Assembly (NCBI GenBank): GCA_023381535.1
Contig: JAMCSN010000226.1
Location: forward strand, 62,001 to 126,000
DNA from: Bacteroidota bacterium
Lineage (GTDB): Bacteria > Bacteroidota > Ignavibacteria > Ignavibacteriales > Melioribacteraceae
DNA length: 64,000 bases
Direction of reading: 5' to 3'
Below, piece by piece: positions 24,324-32,091 of this stretch (the first letter of the stretch is position 1; the number at the start of each line of letters is the position of its first letter). The position numbers and the translations under genes were made by a program. The notes beneath the pieces were generated by a model. The model was not told the origin of the DNA. It worked only from the letters and a program-made list of their open reading frames with translations, and did not search any database.

Positions 24324-24911
24324 TTAAGAATTTAAACTCATCAACGCTTCTTTTACTAAATCCTCAATTGGAATATTTGGGGATTTATCTGTAACTGAAC
24401 GAACCGCCCGCTCGGCAATTTTTTGATTGTAACCGAGATTCACAAGCGCGGCAATGGCATCACCTCTTACTGTTGAAACTCCAAACGTAACCGTCTCGCC
24501 CGTTTCGGAAACGGAATCGATCTTATCGCGCAGTTCTATCATCAAACGCTCGGCTGTTTTTCTTCCGATGCCGGGAATCGAAATCAACCGCGAGACATTT
24601 CCCGCTTTCAGCGCATCTTTCAAATCATCGATCTGAATGCCGGATAAAATCGATTGCGCGGATTTCGGTCCGATACCGCTGACTCCGATCAGAAGTTCGA
24701 ACATTTCTTTTTCGGCAACAGAGAAGAATCCGTAAAGGTCCATTGCGTCCTCGCGAACACTAAGATGTGTGAACAAAGAAACTTCGGTCTTGTCGGAAAG
24801 TTTTTCAAAAGTGTTGATGGAAATGTTGACTAGATAGCCGACGCCGCCGACATCGAGCAGAAGCTTGGTTGGTTTTTTAGAAATTATTTTACCGTGAAGA
24901 TAGCCGATCAT
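24324..24911 (-). CDS. ruvA: Holliday junction DNA-binding protein RuvA
   Basis: A 195-residue protein with three RuvA domains. The OB-fold (1-63) starts MIGYLHGKIISK and has LLDVGGVGYLV and LREDAMDLYGFF. The tandem helix-hairpin-helix region has LIGVSGIGPKSAQSIL and LISIPGIGRKTAERLMIEL. The C-terminal RuvB-binding domain (about 150-195) has AIAALVNLGYNQKIAERAV. It targets RuvB to junctions for branch migration. ruvC is close by on the same strand but separated by a barrel-protein gene; ruvB is not in the window. Confidence 0.96.
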   Translation of the reverse strand: MIGYLHGKIISKKPTKLLLDVGGVGYLVNISINTFEKLSDKTEVSLFTHLSVREDAMDLYGFFSVAEKEMFELLIGVSGIGPKSAQSILSGIQIDDLKDALKAGNVSRLISIPGIGRKTAERLMIELRDKIDSVSETGETVTFGVSTVRGDAIAALVNLGYNQKIAERAVRSVTDKSPNIPIEDLVKEALMSLNS

Positions 24912-24919
24912 GCGAGAGC

Positions 24920-24950
24920 TAGTATTTAGTATCTAGTAATTAGTATTTAG
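24920..24950. repeat. TAGTATTTAG word repeat in the ruvA leader
   Basis: TAGTATTTAG, TATCTAGTAAT and TAGTATTTAG follow one another. The 10-base word is repeated exactly at both ends with a diverged copy between. It lies nine bases from the ruvA ATG on the leader side. It is another of the AT-rich word repeats that fill gaps in this window. Confidence 0.5.
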
Positions 24951-24962
24951 CATTAATAAGTT

Positions 24963-25013
24963 GCCGCAAAATTTAGAATGTAAATTCACTTTGTGCAAAC
25001 TAAACTTTGCGGC
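24963..25013. repeat. 14-bp inverted repeat between barrel gene and ruvA
   Basis: GCCGCAAAATTTAG (24963-24976) and CTAAACTTTGCGGC (25000-25013) pair at 13 of 14 positions around a 23-base loop. It lies just after the end of the outer-membrane protein gene on the minus strand, so it could end that transcript, but there is no good U-run. Alternatively it is a small palindromic element. Confidence 0.45.
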
Positions 25014-25033
25014 TCCCAAAGGCAAGATTGGGC

Positions 25034-25765
25034 TTAGAATCGGAAAGCAACGCCGAGCATTAGTGAGCTAAATCCAGCATTCCAACCATGAGAATTATTT
25101 TCTGAAGAATTACCGTTATCCGAAGTTGAGCTATTGTTTTGAGAATTTGAAGAACTTGCACTCTTGTCCCTACCCCAATAATATTTTGCGTATACTCCAT
25201 ATTCTCCTATCAGTGAGATTTGCTTTGCGATAAAACACTCAAAGCCCATCACGCCATTTACACCCAATCCTAATGAGTATGTTAACGTTTCATTGGAATT
25301 CGTGTTATTGTAGCCCGTGCTTTGTTTCTCAAAGAAGGAGACTTTTTGATAATTCCTTTCCAACACACAGTAAGGACCCGCTCCTAAAAACATGCGGAAA
25401 ATCGACTCTTCAACGGGATAGGTGATGTATCCAACCGAAAAACTGAGGCTCTGTGAGTTGTTATCTTGTTCTCGTGAATTCGAATAAGTATAAGAATTGT
25501 GATTAGAATATGTGTCGGAATCATAATTTGAAAAATCACTACGACTTCCATCACCGTTACTGTGACCTACCGATAAATTAAGATTAATCCTATATCGAAT
25601 CGCAGAGGTATTCGTTAACGAATTTAAATAAGAAAGCGAGTACCCGTTTACCAGATTAAATTGAATCTGAGATTTGTAACTAACAGAATCTGATTGAGCA
25701 AAAAGCGATGTTGTTAACAAAAATAATATTGCTGAGACTGAGACAAACAATTTTGAGGAACGCAT
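25034..25765 (-). CDS. Predicted outer-membrane beta-barrel protein
   Basis: A 243-residue protein with signal peptide 1-23 (MRSSKLFVSVSAILFLLTTS then LFAQ). The body is a row of amphipathic strands, for example SYKSQIQFNLVNGYSLSY, SLSFSVGYITY, LTYSLGLGVNGVMGFE and a final SLMLGVAFRF ending in Phe, the typical last barrel strand. Loops at about 65-100 and 200-225 are very rich in Ser, Asn and Tyr. No family is recognised. It sits between ruvC and ruvA on the same strand, which looks fortuitous. Confidence 0.7.
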   Translation of the reverse strand: MRSSKLFVSVSAILFLLTTSLFAQSDSVSYKSQIQFNLVNGYSLSYLNSLTNTSAIRYRINLNLSVGHSNGDGSRSDFSNYDSDTYSNHNSYTYSNSREQDNNSQSLSFSVGYITYPVEESIFRMFLGAGPYCVLERNYQKVSFFEKQSTGYNNTNSNETLTYSLGLGVNGVMGFECFIAKQISLIGEYGVYAKYYWGRDKSASSSNSQNNSSTSDNGNSSENNSHGWNAGFSSLMLGVAFRF

Positions 25766-25848
25766 GGAACCCCCTTAATAAGTGAGAGAATTATTGATTT
25801 GGTTGATTCAACAATAGAACATCTGAGGCAAGTTTTCAAGTGTAAAAA

Positions 25849-26388
25849 TTATTCTCCGATTACTCTTCCCGGATTTTCTTCTATGAACTCTTTCCAGTTT
25901 CTGCTTCTCTTTGCAAAAGAATTTATTTTGAATGCATGGCAGATTGCAACAGCAAGCGCGTCGCTTTCGTCAAGTTTCATTTTAGTTTTTCGGATTGCAA
26001 GAAGTTTCTTGATCATGAATTGAACTTGTTCCTTGGTTGAAGCGCCGTTGCCCACAACCGCTTTTTTAACTTCGCGCGGAGAATATTCTTTTGCTGAGAT
26101 ACCGTTATGTGCCGCCACCAGCATGGATACGCCTCGTGCATAACCGATTTTCAATGCGGACTGAACATTCTTTCCGTAAAACGCGGTTTCGAGTGCAAAC
26201 TCTTCCGGTTTAAATTGCTTAATCAGTTTATTCAGTTCGGAATAGATAAGTTCTAAACGCGGAGCCATTTCTTTTGTGGTGGGAATTTTTATAACGCCGG
26301 CAGCAACGTGTTTCAGTTCATTCTTTTCAAAATCGATAATCCCGTAACCTGTGAAAATCGTTCCGGGATCCACACCAATTATTCTCAT
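25849..26388 (-). CDS. ruvC: Crossover junction endodeoxyribonuclease RuvC
   Basis: A 179-residue RNase-H-fold nuclease that resolves Holliday junctions. Acidic catalytic residues are seen in MRIIGVDPGTIFTGYGII (Asp7), FALETAFYGKN (Glu near 66) and LDESDALAVAICH (two Asp near 138-141). YSPREVKKAVVGNGAS is the family DNA-contact loop. The start is set by the beginning of the first beta strand. yebC ends 16 bases upstream on the same strand, a common bacterial arrangement (yebC-ruvC-ruvA), so these two are one operon. Confidence 0.96.
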   Translation of the reverse strand: MRIIGVDPGTIFTGYGIIDFEKNELKHVAAGVIKIPTTKEMAPRLELIYSELNKLIKQFKPEEFALETAFYGKNVQSALKIGYARGVSMLVAAHNGISAKEYSPREVKKAVVGNGASTKEQVQFMIKKLLAIRKTKMKLDESDALAVAICHAFKINSFAKRSRNWKEFIEENPGRVIGE

Positions 26389-26404
26389 TTATTTTGCTCT
26401 GACA

Positions 26405-27130
26405 TCATTCAACAAAATCGGCGTTGGTAAAAACGTTCTGCACGTCATCGGATTCTTCAATTCCCTCGATGAGTTTCATCACCTTCTCGGCTTCCTCTCC
26501 CTTAACCTGAATAAGATTTTTAGCAACCCATTGAAGAGACGCATTATCAACTGTAAGCTTTTTATCTATGAGAGTTTTTCTTACCGGCTCAAAATTTTCC
26601 AGCGAGGTTGTCACCTCAAAAAAATCTTCCTCAGTTGCCAGATCATCCGCACCTGCTTCAAGAATAATTTCCATCATTTCATCTTCGGATTTGTTTTCGC
26701 GCTTCACCGTAATCAATCCTTTGCGTTCAAACATCCATGCAACCGATCCGGTCTCTCCCATGTTCCCCCCGTTCTTACCGAATAAGTGACGGACTTCTGC
26801 AACTGTTCTATTCTTGTTATCGGTCGCAGCTTCAATCAGAACGGCAATACCGCCTGGCCCGTATCCTTCGTAAGTCAATTCCGTTATCTGTGAACCTTCG
26901 AGCTCGCCGGTTGCTTTTTTAATCGCGCGTTCAATATTATCTGCCGGCATGTTTGCGGCTTTTGCATTATCAATTGCCAAACGAAGTCTTGGATTTCCTT
27001 CAGGGTCGCCCCCGGCTTGACGGGCGGCAATTGTAATTTCTCTAATCAGTCTTGTAAAAATTTTTCCGCGCTTTGCATCAAGAGCGCCTTTCTTTCTTCG
27101 AATCGTAGCCCATTTAGAATGTCCCGACAT
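26405..27130 (-). CDS. yebC: YebC/PmpR family protein
   Basis: A 241-residue protein of the YebC/TACO1 family. GHSKWATIRRKKGALDAKRG is the signature start. It is followed by ITIAARQAGGDPEGNPRLRL, AKAANMPADNIERAIKKATGE, YEGYGPGGIAVLIEA and GSVAWMFERKG. Members have been described as transcription regulators and, more recently, as ribosome-associated factors for stretches such as polyproline. It is the first gene of a yebC-ruvC unit. Length equals the family norm. Confidence 0.96.
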   Translation of the reverse strand: MSGHSKWATIRRKKGALDAKRGKIFTRLIREITIAARQAGGDPEGNPRLRLAIDNAKAANMPADNIERAIKKATGELEGSQITELTYEGYGPGGIAVLIEAATDNKNRTVAEVRHLFGKNGGNMGETGSVAWMFERKGLITVKRENKSEDEMMEIILEAGADDLATEEDFFEVTTSLENFEPVRKTLIDKKLTVDNASLQWVAKNLIQVKGEEAEKVMKLIEGIEESDDVQNVFTNADFVE

Positions 27131-27156
27131 AAAAATTCTCCCTATAAGTTTCCGAT

Positions 27157-28872
27157 TTAATTACTTTTTATTTGAAGATCTCTAAGCCGAAGCTGTGGAT
27201 AAGTCTTACCGTCTTTTTGCACACTTTCGATTGTGTACACAATATCAACCAAATTTTTTTCTTTATCAATATCGGTTACATAAGCGCCAAGATTAAAACC
27301 GATTGCATCGAATATCTTTTCGTTTCCATTTTGTCTGAAACTTGTTACAAGATGATTTGTACCTACAAGCCTCGGCGGATTTACGACCACAACATTTTCG
27401 CTCAGGAACAGCGGGCGCATGTTGCCGGGACCGAACGGCGCGAACTGATCGAGTACGCGAATAAACTTCGGAGATATTTCCGACAAGGATATTTTTGCAT
27501 CGATATGAATTTCGGGATGAATGTCCGATTGCTTCATATTTTGTTTCAGTATCACGTTCAATCTCTCGCGGAATTTTTCGATGTTTTCAATTTCGATAGC
27601 GAGTCCCGCCGCAGCTTCATGTCCGCCGAACTGCAGAAGCAAATCGTCACAACCCTGAAGCGCTTCGTAAATATTAAATCCGGAAATGCTTCTTGCAGAC
27701 CCTTTCGCAACGCCGTCAATTGTGGTTAACATTACGGCCGGTTTGTGAAATTTTTCCACAAGACGCGACGCAACAATTCCAATTACACCCGGGTGCCAGT
27801 TGTTATCATGTAAAACAATTCCAAGATCGGTATCAAAATTCACATATGATTCAACCAACTGCATTGCGTGTGAAAAAGTCATTTCGTCAATCTTGCGGCG
27901 CTCTAGATTTTCGCCCTCAAGAACTTGAGCCAGTTCTGTTGCTCTTTGCGGATCATCGGTAGTAAAGAGTTCTACAGCGCGGTTTGCGTCGCCCAATCTT
28001 CCGACCGCATTAACGCGCGGTGCGATAGTGAAAACAATTTGTCCCGCCGTCAGATTTCCGGTTTCCATTCTTGCGCATTTCATTAACGCCGCAATTCCCG
28101 GTCGCGGATTTGTATTGATAAGTTCCAGACCTTCCTTAACAAGAACTCTGTTCTCGTCAACCAAAGGAACTATATCAGCAGCACCGGCAAGCGCAACAAG
28201 ATCCAAATATTTAAACGGTAATTCTTTTTTACCGATTCGCTCTCCAACTGCACGCGCAAGTTTGAATGCAACGCCGGCGCCTGAAAGATGTTTGAACGGA
28301 TACGTATCGCCAGGTTTGATCGGATCTAACACAGCGTACGCATTTGGTATTTTATCTTTCGGCTGGTGATGATCGCAAATGATGGTATCAATGTTCAAGG
28401 AATTTGCGTGATCAATTTCATCGACTGCTGTAATTCCGCAATCGACGGTTATAATCAGATTCGTTCCCTGTTCTTTCAGATAGTCAACGCTTTGAATCGA
28501 CATTCCGTAACCTTCTGTTAATCTATTCGGAATGTAGGTCTGAACATTTGCACCGAGTTCTTTTAGAAACAAATACATCAGCGCTGCAGAGCAAGTTCCG
28601 TCAACGTCGTAATCTCCGTAAACGCAAATTTTTTCGTTGCTCGTGAGCGCATGTATAACGCGCTGCGTGGCTTCATGCATTCCGTTCATTAGAAAAGGAT
28701 CATAAAGAGTTTCCAGCGTAGGACGGAAATATGCTTTCGCTTCGAAGAAATTTGTTACGCGACGTTGAATAAGAAGGTTTGCCAATACATTTGATATGTT
28801 CAGGCTATCAGCCAGAGAGAGAACGGATTTTTCATCCTCTTGCTCTTTTAACTTCCACAGCTTTTTTAGCAT
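27157..28872 (-). CDS. recJ: Single-stranded-DNA-specific exonuclease RecJ
   Basis: A 571-residue 5'-3' exonuclease of the DHH family. Motifs are ICVYGDYDVDGTCSAALM (metal Asp residues), IITVDCGIT, IICDHHQP (DHH), and FTIAPRVNAVGRLG, then the DHHA1 part GVAKGSARSISGFNIYEAL with QFGGHEAAAGL. An OB-fold ends the protein. The ATG at 28872 fits the usual start; an upstream in-frame ATG at 28896 overlaps the 3' end of rnpB. The likely ribosome site AAGAGAAC sits in the 3' arm of a short hairpin (28876-28891) directly after rnpB. It works in recombination and mismatch repair. Confidence 0.96.
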   Translation of the reverse strand: MLKKLWKLKEQEDEKSVLSLADSLNISNVLANLLIQRRVTNFFEAKAYFRPTLETLYDPFLMNGMHEATQRVIHALTSNEKICVYGDYDVDGTCSAALMYLFLKELGANVQTYIPNRLTEGYGMSIQSVDYLKEQGTNLIITVDCGITAVDEIDHANSLNIDTIICDHHQPKDKIPNAYAVLDPIKPGDTYPFKHLSGAGVAFKLARAVGERIGKKELPFKYLDLVALAGAADIVPLVDENRVLVKEGLELINTNPRPGIAALMKCARMETGNLTAGQIVFTIAPRVNAVGRLGDANRAVELFTTDDPQRATELAQVLEGENLERRKIDEMTFSHAMQLVESYVNFDTDLGIVLHDNNWHPGVIGIVASRLVEKFHKPAVMLTTIDGVAKGSARSISGFNIYEALQGCDDLLLQFGGHEAAAGLAIEIENIEKFRERLNVILKQNMKQSDIHPEIHIDAKISLSEISPKFIRVLDQFAPFGPGNMRPLFLSENVVVVNPPRLVGTNHLVTSFRQNGNEKIFDAIGFNLGAYVTDIDKEKNLVDIVYTIESVQKDGKTYPQLRLRDLQIKSN

Positions 28873-28896
28873 GTTCTCTTCTTGAGAAGAGCACAT

Positions 28897-29325
28897 GATG
28901 ATTCATGTCTATAAGCCGAATTCTGTTTCCCGAAAATAAATCGGGACGGCAGTCATTTATCTCGTCACAGCATTACTGCTGCAATCAAGCGGTCTACCCG
29001 AAGGCGCTCAGGGCGAACAACCCTGTCCGAGGGAGAGCCCTACAGAAACCTTCTGCTTGACCTTGCACCAAGTGGGGTTTGCCCTGTCCCGACAAAGTCG
29101 GGATCTCTTTCGAGACCTCCGGAATTACTTCCGGAGCGGTAGGCTTTTACCCTGCCTTTTCACCCTTATCCCGCAAAAGCGAGACGGTATTTTTTCTGTG
29201 GCACTTTCCGTGTACCGAATAAATCGGCACCCCGGGAGTTACCCGGCACTTTGTTCTGCGGAGTTCGGACTTTCCTCTATTCAAGGAGGTACTCCTTAAA
29301 TAGCAACTGCCCAACATGAATCATC
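28897..29325 (-). ncRNA. rnpB: RNase P RNA, bacterial type A
   Basis: A roughly 429-base RNA, the catalytic subunit of the tRNA 5'-processing enzyme. The ends are set by helix P1: GATGATTCATG at the 5' end (29315-29325) pairs perfectly with CATGAATCATC at the 3' end (28897-28907). The universal P4 strands are present: GAGGAAAGTCCGAACTCCGC near the 5' end and ACAGAATTCGGCTTAT near the 3' end. The conserved GGGTGAAAAGGCAGGGTAA core region and GGTAGACCGC are also seen. One hairpin arm (GTCCCGAC...GTCGGGA, about 29087-29101) looks like an enlarged P12-type stem. No open frame crosses it sensibly. Confidence 0.97.
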
Positions 29326-29446
29326 AACTGTTCTTCTGCTTCTTTTATTTAACATAATTACTTTCAACTGGGTTAAATATAATAAAATTTGATGGAGGGT
29401 GCATCTCTAAAATCGATATCAATAAGTAGGTGCAGAATAGAAAAGC

Positions 29447-30592
29447 TTAATTACTCATCAGATTCGTAATAAAATGCATGTTTTTCGAATTGGAGTTCGA
29501 AAGGATAATCTTGATTACCGCGGTAAGCGGAACGGACAGGAACATTCCAACTATTCCCCACAGATAACCCCACAACAATAACGAGAGAAGTATTACAAGC
29601 GGATTCAAACCTAATTGATCGCCGAAGATTTTGGGTTCAATTAAGTTGCCAATAATATTTTGCAGTATGATCAATACGCCAGCAACAATAGATGCATAAC
29701 CGAAAGACTGATATTGAATGAGCGCCATCAACGAAGGAAGAATAACCGCAATAACGGAACCGACGTTAGGAATAAAATTTAAGAGCAAAGCAAGTGATGC
29801 CCAGATTATAAAGAACTGAACACCGAATAACCACAGAATAAGTCCGAACAAAATTCCCATACTTAAGCTGATCAGAAACTTTGTTACGATATATCTCTGA
29901 ATTTGTTCGGTGATGTCTTTGAATGTTCTTTGTAATTTTATTTCCCGCTGAAAAGTTAATGTCTCGGCAGTTTCCTCTTCTGTTTTTTGTTCGGCGCTGC
30001 TTTCATCATCGGAAGATGATTTTTCTTTTTTCATTTTCTTCAGAGAAGACTTAATTCCCTTTTCTACATATCTCATACGGATAGCTTCAACTATTTTATG
30101 ATGTCCGCTGCTTATGAAAATAAAAAAGAACAGCACGAGCAGAATGCTTACAACAACGGAAAGCGTGGAAGAGAGAACGCCGCTTGAAATCAAATTAAAG
30201 TTGATGGATTTCAACAATCGCGTAACGCTGAAATGCGTTAAAAGCCGGTCTCTAAAGCCCAACGATAGAGCTGTTTCGCTTATTATATGATTGAGCCTGC
30301 TTTCATAAAGCGGAAGCTGTGCGCTAAACTGAATAAACCGGTCAATCAACACTCTTGATATTCCGTAAAGAATCGAACTTGTCAAAAACAGATCGATGAA
30401 AATTATAAACAGCAACGGGATTTTTTTCGATTTTAGAAATTGGTTAAGCGGTTCAAAGAAGAAAAATAAAATGTACGCTATTACCAGCGGAATGAATATA
30501 TGCTGAAGTTCCATCAGCACAAAACAGATTACAAACAATCCAAGAACCGAAACAAAAAATCTGACTACCGGATCACCGAAAATCTTTTTCAT
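29447..30592 (-). CDS. AI-2E/PerM family membrane permease
   Basis: A 381-residue protein with about eight membrane segments. Two lie near 10-45, one near 60-80, one near 150-175, and a cluster of four between about 245 and 365. The phrases LALLLNFIPNVGSVIAVILP and NIIGNLIEPKIFGDQLGLNP are the family signatures. A long charged cytoplasmic loop (about 180-230) with SSSDDESSAEQKTEEE is unusual in its acidity. The ATG at 30592 was chosen; the longer frame begins with TTG. Substrates of the family differ (AI-2, Na/H exchange), so none is assigned. Confidence 0.88.
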   Translation of the reverse strand: MKKIFGDPVVRFFVSVLGLFVICFVLMELQHIFIPLVIAYILFFFFEPLNQFLKSKKIPLLFIIFIDLFLTSSILYGISRVLIDRFIQFSAQLPLYESRLNHIISETALSLGFRDRLLTHFSVTRLLKSINFNLISSGVLSSTLSVVVSILLVLFFFIFISSGHHKIVEAIRMRYVEKGIKSSLKKMKKEKSSSDDESSAEQKTEEETAETLTFQREIKLQRTFKDITEQIQRYIVTKFLISLSMGILFGLILWLFGVQFFIIWASLALLLNFIPNVGSVIAVILPSLMALIQYQSFGYASIVAGVLIILQNIIGNLIEPKIFGDQLGLNPLVILLSLLLWGYLWGIVGMFLSVPLTAVIKIILSNSNSKNMHFITNLMSN

Positions 30593-30699
30593 AACCCCAT
30601 CGGACTTTTTACTTGAAGAAAAATACAAAAATGAATTTATATAAAGCTATTTTTGATTAACTTCTAAGAGAAATTTTTAAACTTTTCGCGGATGGTTTT

Positions 30700-32085
30700 A
30701 TGAAAAAAAGTCTTTACATTTACAAAAGTAAATTACTGTTTATTATCTTCACTATTTTAAGCGCTTCGATTATGGCAAAAAGCGGCACTGCCTCCAAAGT
30801 ACACAAACCGGAAGAGATTAAATCCGTAAAGCACGTCGAATGGAGCCGCACGTCAACTATTTACGAAGTGAACGTACGTCAATATACACGCGAAGGAACT
30901 TTTAAGGCGTTTGCCAAAAGTTTACCGCGATTGAAAAAAATGGGAGTTGACATTTTGTGGTTCATGCCGATTCATCCCATCGGCGAACTGAACCGGAAAG
31001 GAACGCTGGGCAGCTACTACTCCGTAAAAGATTATACTGCTGTAGATCCGGCATACGGCACAGTTAACGATTTCAAAAATGTAGTTAAGCAAGCTCACAA
31101 ACTTGGAATGCATGTTATTATCGATTGGGTTGCAAATCACACGGCATGGGATAATGTGTGGGTGAAATCGCATCCGGATTTTTATACAAAAGACAAAAAA
31201 GGAAACTTTGTTCCGCCGGTAAAAGATTGGGCCGATGTAATCGATCTTAATTATGAGAACAAGGAACTCTGGAACTATATGCGCGATGCAATGAAGTTCT
31301 GGATTGATAAATGCAACATAGACGGTTTCCGGTGCGATGTTGCGGCAATGGTTCCAACGGAATTCTGGGTTTGGCTTCGTCCTCAACTTGAAAAAACAAA
31401 ACCGATATTTATGCTTGCCGAAGCTTCCGAACCGGAACTTCACCAGGTGTTTGATATGACTTACAATTGGCAGCTTAAAGATTTATTTGTCGGATGCGCA
31501 GAAGGAAAAAAGAATCCTTCGGATTTTTACAAGTACTTCGAAAAAGAGAAAAAGGAATATCCGCTAGATTCATACCGGATGGTATTCACATCCAATCATG
31601 ACGAAAACTCATGGAACGGAACCGACAAAGAAAGATACGGCGATGCTGCCGAGGCATTTGCAGTTGTAACCGGGGTTGTACCGGGCATGCCGTTGGTTTA
31701 CAACGGTCAAGAGGCGGGGCTCAATAAACGGTTGAGTTTTTTTGAAAAGGATACAATAAACTGGAAGCCCAACAAAATGAGCGGCATTTATTCTAAACTG
31801 TTTCATCTGAAGAAAGAAAACAAAGCTCTTTGGAACGGAACCGAAGGGGGAGAATTTCACAAGGTTCCGGTTGGCAATAAATCCATCTTCGCGTTCTACC
31901 GCGAAAAAGGTAAGGATAAAGTTGTAGCGTTTTTCAATTTTTCGAAAGAAAAACAAGAAGTGAATCTAAAAGATTCCGGACTGCAAGGAACATTTCGCAA
32001 TCTTTTTACAAATCAAACTGTTATATTAACTACAGAATCAAAAATTACTATTACTCCATGGGGATATGAGATATTAACCAAATAG
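30700..32085 (+). CDS. Secreted GH13 alpha-amylase-family glycoside hydrolase
   Basis: A 461-residue exported enzyme, signal peptide about 1-27. The GH13 barrel begins at STIYEVNVRQYTREGTF. Region I is DWVANHTAWDN, region II GFRCDVAAMVP with the nucleophile Asp, region III MLAEASEPE with the acid/base Glu, and region IV FTSNHDENSW. A short beta C-domain (about 385-461) follows. The enzyme is small compared with the other GH13 in this window and has no extra binding domain. A PAS kinase gene starts seven bases after its stop, suggesting cotranscription. Probable substrates are malto-oligosaccharides in the periplasm. Confidence 0.92.
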   Translation: MKKSLYIYKSKLLFIIFTILSASIMAKSGTASKVHKPEEIKSVKHVEWSRTSTIYEVNVRQYTREGTFKAFAKSLPRLKKMGVDILWFMPIHPIGELNRKGTLGSYYSVKDYTAVDPAYGTVNDFKNVVKQAHKLGMHVIIDWVANHTAWDNVWVKSHPDFYTKDKKGNFVPPVKDWADVIDLNYENKELWNYMRDAMKFWIDKCNIDGFRCDVAAMVPTEFWVWLRPQLEKTKPIFMLAEASEPELHQVFDMTYNWQLKDLFVGCAEGKKNPSDFYKYFEKEKKEYPLDSYRMVFTSNHDENSWNGTDKERYGDAAEAFAVVTGVVPGMPLVYNGQEAGLNKRLSFFEKDTINWKPNKMSGIYSKLFHLKKENKALWNGTEGGEFHKVPVGNKSIFAFYREKGKDKVVAFFNFSKEKQEVNLKDSGLQGTFRNLFTNQTVILTTESKITITPWGYEILTK

Positions 32086-32091
32086 AGAAAG

